A DNA stretch of 64,000 nt, from the NCBI GenBank assembly GCA_020861095.1, contig JAJBTC010000018.1:1-64000 (forward strand). Direction: 5' to 3'. Below, in pieces: positions 27,916 through 38,205 of the stretch. Both the position numbers and the translations under genes were made by a program. Below the pieces are notes generated by a model. It saw only the letters and a program-made list of their open reading frames with translations, was not told where the DNA came from and made no database searches. The number at the start of each line of letters is the position of its first letter. The first letter of the stretch is position 1. The DNA comes from Bacteroides sp. Lineage in GTDB: Bacteria; Bacteroidota; Bacteroidia; Bacteroidales; Bacteroidaceae.

Positions 27916-30900
27916 TCAAAAGGATACGTTCACACCAAACTGATAGGTTCTCGAACCCACGCCACCGGTCCCGTCACCTACCTGCGCGCTTGCCCATTCC
28001 GGATCGAATCCTTTATAGCTGGTAAAAGTAAACGGGTTCAGTATATTGGCATACACCCGTAGCCGTGAAATGTTGTATCTGGAAAGCCATTTTCCCGGTA
28101 GGGTATATCCCAATGTTATATTCTTCACCCTGACATACGAACTATTCACAAAATTCTGCGCACGGTCTTCCTGCTCCCCTGTGAGCCAGAAGGCCCCCCT
28201 CCTTTACCGTTACCACCGTTTGTGGGAAAAGGATAGCTTCCGTACCAGGTCTTATCCTGGGTAGAGATAGAACCGTCGGCACCTAATACCGGAGCACCTT
28301 CGGGTATATAGAAATCCATTGCGATGCGTTGCATACCCCGCTGGTCATAATCCTGGAATTCGCCCATGAACGGTGAGAAGACCGTACTTCCCTGGCTGGA
28401 GTAGATGCTGAATGAGAAATCTATATTCTTGTAGGTGAGGTTGGAGGTCAGGCTACCTGTCCATGTGGGAGCAGCATGGCCCAGCACCATTTTGTTATCC
28501 GCGTTAATCACCCCATCCTTATTCCTGTCATAGATCTTCATCTCCCCTTCATGGAATTTTGTTTTCATATCCGGATCATTGGCATACGCTGCCGCTTCTT
28601 CCCGCGTACATACTCCCAGATACTTATATCCGTACACCACATCAATCGGACGACCAATAAACCATTTGTTACCTGCCAGGTCTTCTTTCGCATCATTGAG
28701 TTCCCGGATGGCATTGATATTACGGGCAAAAGAGAAAGAGGTTTCCCAATGCCAGTCTTTATTACTGAAGTTAATGGTATGGAGCTGGATCTCGATCCCT
28801 TTGTTGTTCACTTTTCCCACATTACTTACAATAGAGCCGGTATTGGAACCCATTTCATACGGAGTCTTCATTTCCATGAGCAGGTCTCCGGAGTTCTTAT
28901 TATACAGATCTATAGTACCGGTGATGCGGTTATTGAAAAATCCAAAGTCAATACCGACATTCAGTTCCGTTGTTTTTTCCCAGGTAAGATTGGCATTGGT
29001 CAATGTATACCCATATCCGTTCGCCGGTATAGACCCGTAATTATAATAATACTTCACGTTTGCGAGGGCCTGTGTATCGTACGCGTCTATCCCATCGTTA
29101 TTACCTGTGATCCCGAAACTTGCGCGGAGCTTGAGATTGCTCAACCAGCTTTTCGTTGATTCCATAAAACTCTCTTCTCCAACGCGCCATGCCACAGCCG
29201 CAGACGGGAACATTCCCCAGCGGTTGTCTTTCTGGAATTTAGAACTACCGTCCCAACGGGCAGAAGCTGTAAACAGATACCTGTCTTTATAAGAATAGTT
29301 TACACGGGCCACATACGAGAGCATAGATATTCGTTTGTACCAGCTGGATTGTTCCTGAATGGTACCCGATCCCAGGTTATGCCAGTCTACATCAAAAGGC
29401 ATATCCGTCACAACCATTTTATCTCCTTTGCCTGTACGTTGGTACACACTGGTCAGGGCCAGGACATTCAGGCTATGATCCTCCCACGTTTTCACGTAAT
29501 TGGCTTGTGTATCCCAGGTATAAGAGAACCATTCCGTATGGGTACTTTCCGCCAGGTTGCTTTTGCCCACACGGTACTCGGTCTGATCGTTATAGAACAT
29601 TCCCTGATGACCTTTGGCATACATGGGGGCAAATGTGGTTTTCAGAATAACGCTTCTCACCGGGCTGTATTGAAGATAGAGGTTGGCCATCGCATCGTAC
29701 GTACGCGTATCATCTTTAGCATTCATACGGTCTACCACAGGATTTACGGTAGATGTAGGCCCACCCCCATACGGATAGGTTACCTCGTCTTTGCCCGGTT
29801 GAAAAATGAGTTGCCCGGCATTCTCTCCGGATGTATAATGCGAGGGAAGCACAGGAGACATCCGAAAGCCATTCAGTACGGAGTTCCTGCTTCCGTTACG
29901 GGTGAGCGAAGTAGCCATATGGGTCATAAATCCCACGGAAAGTTTGTCGGATATCTTATGATCAAACGCTCCCTTGAGGTTCCAGCGTTCATACGCATCG
30001 TACATCACCCCCTCTTCCTGTTGATACCCAAGTCCGATGCGGTAACTGATGTCTTTCGCGTTTCCGGAAATGTTGATGAAATGATTCTGCTGCGAGCCGC
30101 TGCGGGTAACCACATCCGCCCAGTCCGTATAGGTCTTATTCCGATAGATCTCTTTGACCACCGGGCTGTCTGCTCCCCAGAAATTCTTGAAGTTAGCCTC
30201 ATCCATTTCCCAGCTTGTCAGATCGTCATCAGGAACTAAGTAACGGAAAAAACGATAGTTCATCCACTGGTCACCACTCATGAAATCGGGCATATGGGCT
30301 ACTGTTTTCACTCCATAGTATCCGTCGTAGCTGACTGTTGTTCGGGCAGTTCCCGTACTTCCTGCTTTGGTGGTGATCATCACCACGCCATGGGTGGCCC
30401 GTGAACCATAAATTGCCGTAGAAGAGGCATCTTTCAGGATATCGACCTTTTCTATGTCCATGGGATTCAGAAAATTGGTATTGTCACAAACCACCCCGTC
30501 AACCACGTACAACGGCTCTCCTCCGTTCAGGGAACTCTTGCCCCGGATCTGCATACTGAATCCGGCACCGGCGCGGCTGGAAGACTGGGAAATATTCACT
30601 CCGGCCACCTGCCCCTGCAAACTTTCCATTACGGAAGTAGATCCCTTTGCCGCAATAGACTCCGACCTGACACTTCCGATAGCACCCGTCAGATCAGATT
30701 TCTTAACGACTCCATACCCCACAACCACCACTTCGTCCAGGATCTCGTTGTCCGCTTCTAAGATAAGGTGTAATTCCCGCCGGTCTCCCACCTTCACTTC
30801 CTGTGTCTGATAACCTATATAAGAAATGAGTAAAACGTCATTCCCATCCGGTAAAGCGATAGAGAAATTCCCATTCAGATCAGTGACAGTACCTTGTGTC

Positions 30901-31130
30901 GTACCTTTGATCTGTATGGAAACCCCGATCAACGGTTCGCCGGTCTCATCGACAACCTGCCCGGTAACCGTCCGGCTCTGTTGCGGGGCTTCATACGCCT
31001 GGGAATTTTCCTCCATTCTTTCATTCGTAGCGTCTGCAGGGATAGAAATGCAGGAAAATCCTATAGAAAATCCGCATATCAACCACGCATTCCTAAAAAA
31101 CCGGCCCCTATGCATGCTGCAAGAAGCCAT
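27916..31130 (-). CDS. SusC-like TonB-dependent receptor, frameshifted
   Basis: Outer-membrane importer for glycans. From the start at 31130 there is an export signal, a carboxypeptidase-regulatory-like domain (TVTGQVVDETGEPLIGVS, residues 53-140), a plug beginning VVVVGYGVVKKSDLTGAIGS and the long beta-barrel. At about residue 977 the frame changes: the written frame ends at 28146, while the true C-terminus (AFWLTGEQEDRAQNFV, then NSSYVRVKNITLGYTLPGK to FGVNVSF) continues in another frame to 27916. The break is a run of six C (28194-28199) where seven would restore the frame. The span of 3215 bases is one short of 1072 codons. Without the last 95 residues the barrel could not close normally. 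Confidence 0.92.
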
Positions 31131-31190
31131 CGTTGGATTACTTTTTTTGTGTTTCTCATTCTTTCAACATTTAAAATTACGGAACCTCAG

Positions 31191-31198
31191 CTAAAGTA
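31191..31198 (-). promoter_or_regulatory. Probable susC promoter -7 element
   Basis: TACTTTAG on the minus strand resembles TAnnTTTG with one mismatch. It lies about 60 bases before the susC start and 22 bases downstream of the direct-repeat operator candidate. The same TACTTTAGC string occurs before the protein-glutaminase gene (51302-51310). Confidence 0.4.
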
Positions 31199-31220
31199 GG
31201 GCATCCCCTCTGTTTCCAGG

Positions 31221-31257
31221 TGGAATTTTTATCAGATCTACTGGAATAATTATCAGA
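31221..31257. promoter_or_regulatory. Candidate HTCS operator, 21-bp-spaced direct repeat
   Basis: TGGAATTTTTATCAGA (31221-31236) and TGGAATAATTATCAGA (31242-31257) agree at 14 of 16 positions and are spaced 21 bp start to start, two helical turns. AraC-type regulators typically bind such direct repeats upstream of the -33 region. The site lies in the divergent gap between susC and the HTCS gene and just upstream of the likely susC promoter. Confidence 0.65.
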
Positions 31258-31313
31258 AATGAAACAACGAGTTATTTTCTTAGTATATTAGTGACTGAAA
31301 ACACATACACCTG

Positions 31314-34300
31314 ATGAGGATCTTCCTGTTCTATATTATTCTTCTGTTTAGTTTTTCCATGCCTGCCAGGAGCACGGATATACCCTATACATATTCCGTA
31401 TCCTATTTTTCTGCGAAAAACGGGATTGAAGACGGGTTGGTAAACGATATAATCCAGGACAGAAAAGGATTGTTGTGGTTTGCTACATGGAGTGGACTGT
31501 ATCGGTTCGATGGTTATAATTTCAAGCAGTACCAATCCACGGGCGTAAACAAGGAGAGCTTAGGCAACAACCGTTTATTGAGTATACAGGAAGACAACTG
31601 TGGTTATTTATGGATCTCAAGTTACGATTCTGTCACGTATCGCTTCCATCCGGACAAAGAGTTCTTTGAGCCTGTTGTTCCTCCTCACCTATCAGGGAGT
31701 ATCTACGAAATAAATGTGCTACCCACCGGAGCCGTCTGGATCTTTTACGCGGAAGGACGCTGTATCCGGATCACAACAAACCCGCAGGATCATTCGCTGG
31801 AATTTTATGAACCGGACTGGGACAGATGCGTCAGAGGAAAGTCGGTATTCGCAGACCCGGAAGATAAAGAATGGATCCTGACCGATAAAGGGTTGTACGT
31901 TTTTTCCGGATCCACTACCTCACGGATGATCCCTACCTCTGGCCAGGCAAACGAAGAGATCGCGTTCCATGCCATCGTAGAGCATAAGAAGGAACTGATA
32001 GCGGGAGCCGACTCCGGAAAGGTTTTTCGTTATTCAAAAACTCACCCATCGGTTACCTATACCCAATTACCCACTTCCGCCTCTGTTGTATCTATTCAGA
32101 AGCTCAGGGACGAATGGGTGTATGTTACTGATTGTGACGGGCTCTATGTGGATAACGGCAGGGAGATCAGTCACCTGGATCTTCCTGCACTTCCCTTGTT
32201 AAAAGATCCGCAGGTCCTATCTGCCCAAACCACAGAAAACGGTCTGTTGTGGCTCACCCATCCCTGTCCCGGAGTAACCTGGTACAATCCTTCGACCAGG
32301 CAACTGAATTACGTTTTCGGAGAGGATGAGAACAACCACCCTTTACACACAGATACGGGATTCTTCACATTTACAGACATACATGGGGTTCTGTGGGTCC
32401 ATCCCAAAGGAGGAGGTTTGTCTTATTATGATCCGGAGAAGGATATACTGGTCCCGTTCAATGCCACGGAGCATACGGTGAAATGGAAATCGAACGACCG
32501 TTGTTTCAGCGCGTTTTCCGATAAGCAGGGGAATCTCTGGTTAAGCACGCAGATCAACCGGCTGCAACGCATCTCTTTCCTGTCGGACAAGTTTCAGATC
32601 CATACTCCCAATCCCACAGACACGGATCTCCCGGAGAATGAGATCCGCGCGCTTTATATAGATAAGAAAGGAAGGATATGGAGTGGTAGCAGAGATTCTT
32701 ACGTTTCTATCTATGATACCCGTTTCAACCTGTTGTCACGTTTCCAGGCAGGGAGAGTATACGCGATCACCGAAGATCAGGAAGGCAGCTACTGGCTTTC
32801 TACCAAAGGAGACGGATTGATAAAAGCCCGGGAAACCACAGGTGGACATTTTCAGATGACAAGTTACAGACACGATGCAAACGATCCTTATTCACTGACT
32901 AATGATAATATCTACTATACGTTTGAAGACAGCAAAAAGAGATTATGGATCGCTACATATGGCGGGGGTATCCATATCGCGGAAAAGAAGAAGGACGGTT
33001 CTTTGCGATTTATCAGTACTGCCAATGTATGGAAAGATTATCCGATAAGCAGGTTCAACAAACTCAGGCACATTACCGAAGACCCTCAGGGAAATATCTG
33101 GATCTCTTCCACGGCAGGTATCTTGTATATACAGGGAGATTTCGTGGCACCGGAGCACATGGTCTTTCACCCGATCTCTCACGAACATGGAAATGCCGGA
33201 AGCCTCAACTGCAATGACGTACACATGATCACGTGTACACAAGACCAGCGTATCTTTGCCGCTACGTATGGCGGCGGGATCAATGAGATCATTCGTGGTC
33301 CCGATGCTTCGTTCCACTGCGTTCCGTTTACTCACAAAGATGGATTGATCTCTGATATCATCTACTCTGTCCGGGAAGATCCGGAAGGTAATTTGTGGCT
33401 GGTAACTGCCGCCGGACTCATTAAATTCAGGGATCTGCAAAACCAGATATTCTATCCGAACGATCACCTTGCTTTTAATATGCATTTCAGCGAAGGCATC
33501 AGTGCCACCAATGGAGAGATCATCGTCAGTGGTACCAACAGAGGGATCTTGTATTTCCATCCGCAACAGATCAGGCCTTCCGCGTTTTCGCCCCGGATCT
33601 TTCTTTCGTCTATCCGTGTAAATAACGAAGAACAGACACCAGAGACACTTACAACCGGACTTGACAACAGTACCCACATCACCCTTCCACCCAGGAACCA
33701 CTCCTTGCAGCTTGTCTTTTCGGCATTGGATATGACGGATACCGAATATATACAATATGCTTATATGCTCGAGGGATTTGATAACTCCTATCGGTTCACG
33801 GAAGGCACCCGGGAAGCCAATTACACCAATCTGCCTGCCGGAAAATATACATTCCGGGTCAAATCGACCAACAACGAAGGAGTATGGATGGACAATGAAC
33901 GGCTGTTGTCTGTTGAAGTCCTCCCGGCTTTCACGGAAACCACGTATGCACGTATTCTTTTTGCCGCAGGTGTTGCGGGGCTGTTTACAGCCATACTGTA
34001 TGTGTTTACTGTTTTTTACCGCATGAAGGAGAAGGTCAGGAACGAAGAATTACTGGCAGAGCTTAAACTGAACTTCTTCACCAATGTGTCTCATGAATTA
34101 CGTACGCCGCTGACGCTGATCTCAGGCCCGTTAGAGCTCATACTGAAAGAGGAAAACATACCTGTGAAACTCCGGAGTTCGCTTGCTACCATTCAGAAGA
34201 ACAGCGACCGGATGCAACGACTGGTCGGACAGATCCTTGATTTCAGTAAGATTCAGGGGAACAAAATGAAACTCAGGATACAGTGTACGGAGATCGTTAC

Positions 34301-35630
34301 ATTCACCCGGGAGATTGTTACCTATTTCACCACGCTCGCGGAAGAAAGAAACATCAGACTGAGCCTTACCACTGAAGTCCCGGATGCTTACCTGTGGATG
34401 GATACTGAAAAGATTGAAAACGTGCTCTTTAATGTCCTTTCCAACGCGTTTAAATACACGCCGGATCACCGGGCCATATCCGTAGGTATCTCCGAAACAC
34501 AAGAAACGGTCTGCATACAAATTACCGATCAGGGAGCAGGGATCCCTCCCCGGAAACAGCAGAAGATCTTCGAAAGATTTGAGAGTCTGGCAGACAAAGA
34601 GCAACGTACCCTGCTGAGTTCCGGTATTGGCCTGTCGTTGGCAAAAGAACTCATCGAAATGCATCGGGGAAGTATTTCCCTGCAAAGTGAGGTCGGCAAA
34701 GGAAGTACATTTTTTATTCATTTACTCAAAGGCAAAGCGCATTATGCGCCGGATACAGAGTATATCCTTGCAGATCTGGGTCCGAATCAGGAGCTTTGCA
34801 TACCCTCAGAAGAGCCTGTCCGGGAACAACAACCGGGAACAGACTTATTCAAACTATTACTTGTAGAGGACAACCATGAACTAAGGAGTTTCATCAGACA
34901 GATCTTTCAGGAAACCTATTGTATCGTGGAAGCACTGGACGGAGAGCAAGGATTGGAGAAAGCTTTTTCGCATCTGCCTGATCTGATTATTACAGACATT
35001 ATGATGCCGGTAAAAAGTGGGTTGGATATGTTGCAGGAACTCAGAAAAGACGAACGGACGTCGCATATTCCAGCCATTGTGCTGACTGCCAAAGCGGATA
35101 TGGACAGTATCCTGACAGGAGTACGTACAGGAGCAGACGATTACATAACGAAACCATTCAGTGTAAGTTATTTACAGGAGAAAGTCAATCATCTTTTAAT
35201 CCGGCGGAGAAAAATCCAGGAGTACTTTTATCACACTCATATTATAGGAAGAGAGGGCCATAAAGAGTCCATCTCCGGACTATCGGAAAAAGATGCTGCC
35301 TTTCTGAGTAAACTCGACGAGGTAATGACCCGGCAGATCAGCAATGAAACATTGACCGTAGATGATCTGGTCAGTTACTTTACACTGAGCCGGACCAATT
35401 TTTTCCACAAAGTAAAATCGCTCACCGGCCTCTCTCCCGTCGCATACATCAAGGAGAAACGTATGCAGAGAGCGGCTGTCTTAGTGAGGGAGAGGCAATA
35501 TACCATATCGGAAATAGCGTATAAGGTAGGCTACACAGATCCGCACTATTTCAGTAAAACGTTTAAATTGTTCTGGGGAATGACTGCTACTGAATATGCA
35601 AAAGAACAACCGGAGCATCCCGTTGTGTGA
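31314..35630 (+). CDS. Hybrid two-component system regulator (HTCS)
   Basis: 1438 residues uniting a complete two-component pathway. Signal peptide 1-20; periplasmic two-bladed Reg_prop propeller repeats to about 745 (recurrent GLLWFATWSGLYRFDG, GNIWISSTAGI); Y_Y_Y domain about 755-865 (LEGFDNSYRFTEG, TNLPAGKYTFRVKS); one membrane helix about 885-905; HisKA with phosphoacceptor His927 in FFTNVSHELRTPLTLIS; HATPase with NVLSNAFKYTPDH and GIGLSLAKELIEMH; receiver with Asp1228 in LIITDIMMPV; C-terminal AraC HTH (about 1330-1430). Such sensors bind an oligosaccharide in the periplasm and activate the adjacent susCD genes. Divergent from susC, so its target is most likely this locus; the ligand would be a pectic oligosaccharide. 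Confidence 0.96.
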   Translation: MRIFLFYIILLFSFSMPARSTDIPYTYSVSYFSAKNGIEDGLVNDIIQDRKGLLWFATWSGLYRFDGYNFKQYQSTGVNKESLGNNRLLSIQEDNCGYLWISSYDSVTYRFHPDKEFFEPVVPPHLSGSIYEINVLPTGAVWIFYAEGRCIRITTNPQDHSLEFYEPDWDRCVRGKSVFADPEDKEWILTDKGLYVFSGSTTSRMIPTSGQANEEIAFHAIVEHKKELIAGADSGKVFRYSKTHPSVTYTQLPTSASVVSIQKLRDEWVYVTDCDGLYVDNGREISHLDLPALPLLKDPQVLSAQTTENGLLWLTHPCPGVTWYNPSTRQLNYVFGEDENNHPLHTDTGFFTFTDIHGVLWVHPKGGGLSYYDPEKDILVPFNATEHTVKWKSNDRCFSAFSDKQGNLWLSTQINRLQRISFLSDKFQIHTPNPTDTDLPENEIRALYIDKKGRIWSGSRDSYVSIYDTRFNLLSRFQAGRVYAITEDQEGSYWLSTKGDGLIKARETTGGHFQMTSYRHDANDPYSLTNDNIYYTFEDSKKRLWIATYGGGIHIAEKKKDGSLRFISTANVWKDYPISRFNKLRHITEDPQGNIWISSTAGILYIQGDFVAPEHMVFHPISHEHGNAGSLNCNDVHMITCTQDQRIFAATYGGGINEIIRGPDASFHCVPFTHKDGLISDIIYSVREDPEGNLWLVTAAGLIKFRDLQNQIFYPNDHLAFNMHFSEGISATNGEIIVSGTNRGILYFHPQQIRPSAFSPRIFLSSIRVNNEEQTPETLTTGLDNSTHITLPPRNHSLQLVFSALDMTDTEYIQYAYMLEGFDNSYRFTEGTREANYTNLPAGKYTFRVKSTNNEGVWMDNERLLSVEVLPAFTETTYARILFAAGVAGLFTAILYVFTVFYRMKEKVRNEELLAELKLNFFTNVSHELRTPLTLISGPLELILKEENIPVKLRSSLATIQKNSDRMQRLVGQILDFSKIQGNKMKLRIQCTEIVTFTREIVTYFTTLAEERNIRLSLTTEVPDAYLWMDTEKIENVLFNVLSNAFKYTPDHRAISVGISETQETVCIQITDQGAGIPPRKQQKIFERFESLADKEQRTLLSSGIGLSLAKELIEMHRGSISLQSEVGKGSTFFIHLLKGKAHYAPDTEYILADLGPNQELCIPSEEPVREQQPGTDLFKLLLVEDNHELRSFIRQIFQETYCIVEALDGEQGLEKAFSHLPDLIITDIMMPVKSGLDMLQELRKDERTSHIPAIVLTAKADMDSILTGVRTGADDYITKPFSVSYLQEKVNHLLIRRRKIQEYFYHTHIIGREGHKESISGLSEKDAAFLSKLDEVMTRQISNETLTVDDLVSYFTLSRTNFFHKVKSLTGLSPVAYIKEKRMQRAAVLVRERQYTISEIAYKVGYTDPHYFSKTFKLFWGMTATEYAKEQPEHPVV

Positions 35631-35738
35631 CAAACGCTGTGTGGGACTGAAAGAACGTAAGCCCCAAAGAGCAATTACTTGTTTTCTATGAGATTGTCTA
35701 AACAGTTCAATCGTTCTTTGAATAAGTTATCAAACAGT

Positions 35739-36171
35739 CAGCGAAGTTATTTTCCAACCCATAGGATTGAATGTGAACCAACGGTGAGCAAAATCAACGA
35801 ACGGCAAGCGGAATTTTCTCCCAACCCATACGGTTGAATGTAAAAACGGTGAGCAAAATCAACGAACAATCAACGAAGTTATCTCCCAACCCATACGGTT
35901 GAATGTAAACCAACAGTGAGTGAATTCAACGAACAATCAGCGAAGTTATCTCCCAACCCGGAGGGTTGAATGTGAATAACCCCCGGTGAAGTGCAGCATA
36001 GCGGAACGACTGGGGGTAATAACTCATCCTTCAGAGTCAACGCTGAAAGTGTTGAATTCCAGGTGGAACCCACTTTGGGTTTGACTTCAAAGATTCACTT
36101 GTTCCCCGGTTGATTCGTTTCACTACGCTTCACCAGGGGCTATTGATATTCAACCCTACGGGTTGGGAGAT
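35739..36171. repeat. 66-bp tandem repeats followed by an inverted-repeat element
   Basis: The 743-base gap between the HTCS gene and proC holds four tandem units starting at 35739, 35805, 35871 and 35938 (66,66,67 bases). Each contains CCAACCCATACGGTTGAATGT and ends AAATCAACGAAC-like. The fourth runs into an inverted repeat: 35950-36016 (CCCAACCCGGAGGGTTGAAT ... GGTGAAGTGCAGCATAGC) is mirrored at 36113-36171. The loop contains AACGCTGAAAGTGTTGAATT. No ORF of interest; 35631-35738 and 36172-36330 are unremarkable. Confidence 0.75.
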
Positions 36172-36337
36172 AGCTTGTCGGGGTAAGTGATTACAACTTG
36201 CGACAAAAGACACATACCTTTTTCAGAGGTTTTCTTTTTACAAGAAAAAGATCCTTGCCCGGATCCATCGTACAACCGGGTAAATCTTAATTATACAGAA
36301 AACCAGCAGCCATACTGGTATTTTCATTTTTTACTTT

Positions 36338-36345
36338 TACCTTTG
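36338..36345 (+). promoter_or_regulatory. Promoter -7 element for proC
   Basis: TACCTTTG matches TAnnTTTG exactly, 28 bases before the proC ATG. proC therefore probably has its own transcript rather than depending on the arg operon 13 kb away. Confidence 0.6.
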
Positions 36346-36373
36346 TCTGTATCCGAATAAATAACAAGATCAT

Positions 36374-37144
36374 ATGAAAATAACTATTATCGGTGCCGGA
36401 AACATGGGCGGTGCCATTGCCCGGGGCCTGGCCCAGGGTACGCTGGTAAACAACAGCGATATCACCGTATGCGATCTGAGCAGTACCAAACTGGAAGAGT
36501 TGAACAAAGAATATCCGGAGATACATACCTCCTCCGACAATGTATCAGCGGCAAAAGGTACCGATCTGGTGATCCTTGCCGTGAAACCCTGGCTTATCAA
36601 AGACGTGATAAGTAGCCTCCCTCTGAATGATACACAAATGGTAGCTTCCTTAGCAGCCGGTATCTCGTTTGCCGAACTTTCACAGTACACGGCTGTACAG
36701 ACACCTCTTTTCCGGGTAGTGCCCAATACTGCCATCAGCCAACTGGCCAGCCTCACGGCTATTGCCGCGCAGGATGCGTCTCCCGGACAGCAACAGCAAC
36801 TGCTGGATATCTTTAATGAAATGGGCATAGCGATGATCGTACCCGAAAGTCAGATCCCGGCGGTGACGGCTCTGACTTCGTGCGGCATCGCTTTTGTACT
36901 TACATACATTCAGGCCGCCATGCAGGCAGGGGTGGAGATGGGAGTATATCCTCAGGATGCCATGCGCATGGTGGCACAGTCTGTGAAAGGGGCGGCGGAA
37001 CTGATTCTCAACAACGACACACACCCTTCGGTAGAGATAGACAAAGTAACCACACCGGGAGGGATTACGATAAAAGGCATCAATGAACTGGAACACGCGG
37101 GATTCACTTCGGCGGTGATCCGGGCGATGAAGGCAAGCAAATGA
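36374..37144 (+). CDS. proC: Pyrroline-5-carboxylate reductase
   Basis: 256 residues. The last step of proline synthesis, reducing pyrroline-5-carboxylate with NAD(P)H. The N-terminal Rossmann motif ITIIGAGNMGGAIARGLAQG (residues 2-21), AVKPWLIKDV and the C-terminal family signature around TTPGGITIKGINELEHAGFTSAV are complete. Cytoplasmic and slightly shorter than E. coli ProC (269). In related genomes it lies directly after argD; here the pectin locus separates them. Confidence 0.95.
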   Translation: MKITIIGAGNMGGAIARGLAQGTLVNNSDITVCDLSSTKLEELNKEYPEIHTSSDNVSAAKGTDLVILAVKPWLIKDVISSLPLNDTQMVASLAAGISFAELSQYTAVQTPLFRVVPNTAISQLASLTAIAAQDASPGQQQQLLDIFNEMGIAMIVPESQIPAVTALTSCGIAFVLTYIQAAMQAGVEMGVYPQDAMRMVAQSVKGAAELILNNDTHPSVEIDKVTTPGGITIKGINELEHAGFTSAVIRAMKASK

Positions 37145-37551
37145 AAAGATGTACGGATGTACGATATACGGATGTACGAACCAACGATCGACAGAGTCCA
37201 TCGAAGATCGGCGTAGCCAACCAGGCGGTCAGCAAAGGGATTGACGATGTACGATGGAGAAGACACATAGGCTAACGATGGATAACATCCACCTGTAGAG
37301 ACGCATAGTTGCGTCTCCGCGTACCGAATGGAAATATAGTCGCATAGGGTTGTCACAACTACATAGGTCTATCTGATTTTGTGTTGACCTACACTGCGGA
37401 GATGTATGCCTGTTTTTATTGGACATAGATCGCGGAGACGCACGCCGTGCGTCTCTACAGGTGAATGCCCACATGGAGATATCTCCATTTTCAACTGTAA
37501 ATCGTAAATCATCATAACTCTATATTCGTTACAATCTAATTATATACCACC
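37145..37551. repeat. Palindrome repeat element between proC and XRE gene
   Basis: GATGTACGGATGTACGATATACG repeats start one base after proC. A left palindrome GTAGAGACGCATAGTTGCG... at 37295-37321 and a right one GAGACGCACGCCG... at 37435-37459 bracket a 113-base middle. The first 82 bases of the middle are the reverse complement of 14463-14545. TGTAAATCGTAAATC follows at 37496-37510. Confidence 0.85.
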
Positions 37552-38106
37552 ATGAACGAACCCATCAGACAAATGGCCGAACGCCTGCGCGGACTGCGTG
37601 AGGCGCTGGAACTGACTCCGGCAGAGATAGCACAGCAGTGTGGGATACCGGAAGCAGACTACCTGCAAGCCGAATCGGGTACGGCGGATATCTCCGTCAG
37701 CCTGTTGCAAAAGATCGCCCGCCATTACGATGTGCCGCTGGATGCACTTATGTTCGGAGAAAAGCCCCGGATGAACAGTTATTTCCTCACCCGGGCGGGA
37801 AAAGGTACTTCCATCGAACGTACCAGAGCCTATAAATACGAAGCACTGGCCGGAGGATTCAACTACCGCAAAGCAGATCCGTTCATTGTGACGGTAGAAC
37901 CGAAAGAGGAAGAGGTGCCGATGTACTATAATACCCATCCCGGACAGGAATTTAACCTGATGCTGGAAGGAGAAATGCTGCTGAGTATAGGCGGCAAGGA
38001 GCTGACCTTGCATACGGGAGACAGTATCTATTTCAACGCCGAACTGCCCCATGGCATGAAAGCACTTGGCGGGAAACCGGTGCGTTTTCTGGCAGTGATC
38101 CTCTGA
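37552..38106 (+). CDS. XRE-family regulator with cupin domain
   Basis: 184 residues. Residues 8-65 form a Cro/CI-type helix-turn-helix (RLRGLREALELTPAEIAQQC ... LQKIARHYDVPLDALMFG). Residues 105-182 form a small beta-barrel cupin (HPGQEFNLMLEGEMLLSI, LHTGDSIYFNAELPHGM) that in PuuR-like relatives senses a small ligand. It precedes the acyl-CoA synthetase by 99 bases in the same direction and probably controls it, which is inference. No metal-binding set of histidines is complete, so ligand binding may be metal-free. Confidence 0.88.
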   Translation: MNEPIRQMAERLRGLREALELTPAEIAQQCGIPEADYLQAESGTADISVSLLQKIARHYDVPLDALMFGEKPRMNSYFLTRAGKGTSIERTRAYKYEALAGGFNYRKADPFIVTVEPKEEEVPMYYNTHPGQEFNLMLEGEMLLSIGGKELTLHTGDSIYFNAELPHGMKALGGKPVRFLAVIL

Positions 38107-38205
38107 AGGCAACTCACTCCGGTACTTTCCGAAAGCAGAAACATCTTATACAAACGATCCTTCTCCGGTACCTGTCAGGCTACCGGAAACAGATAAATAA
38201 CTACC

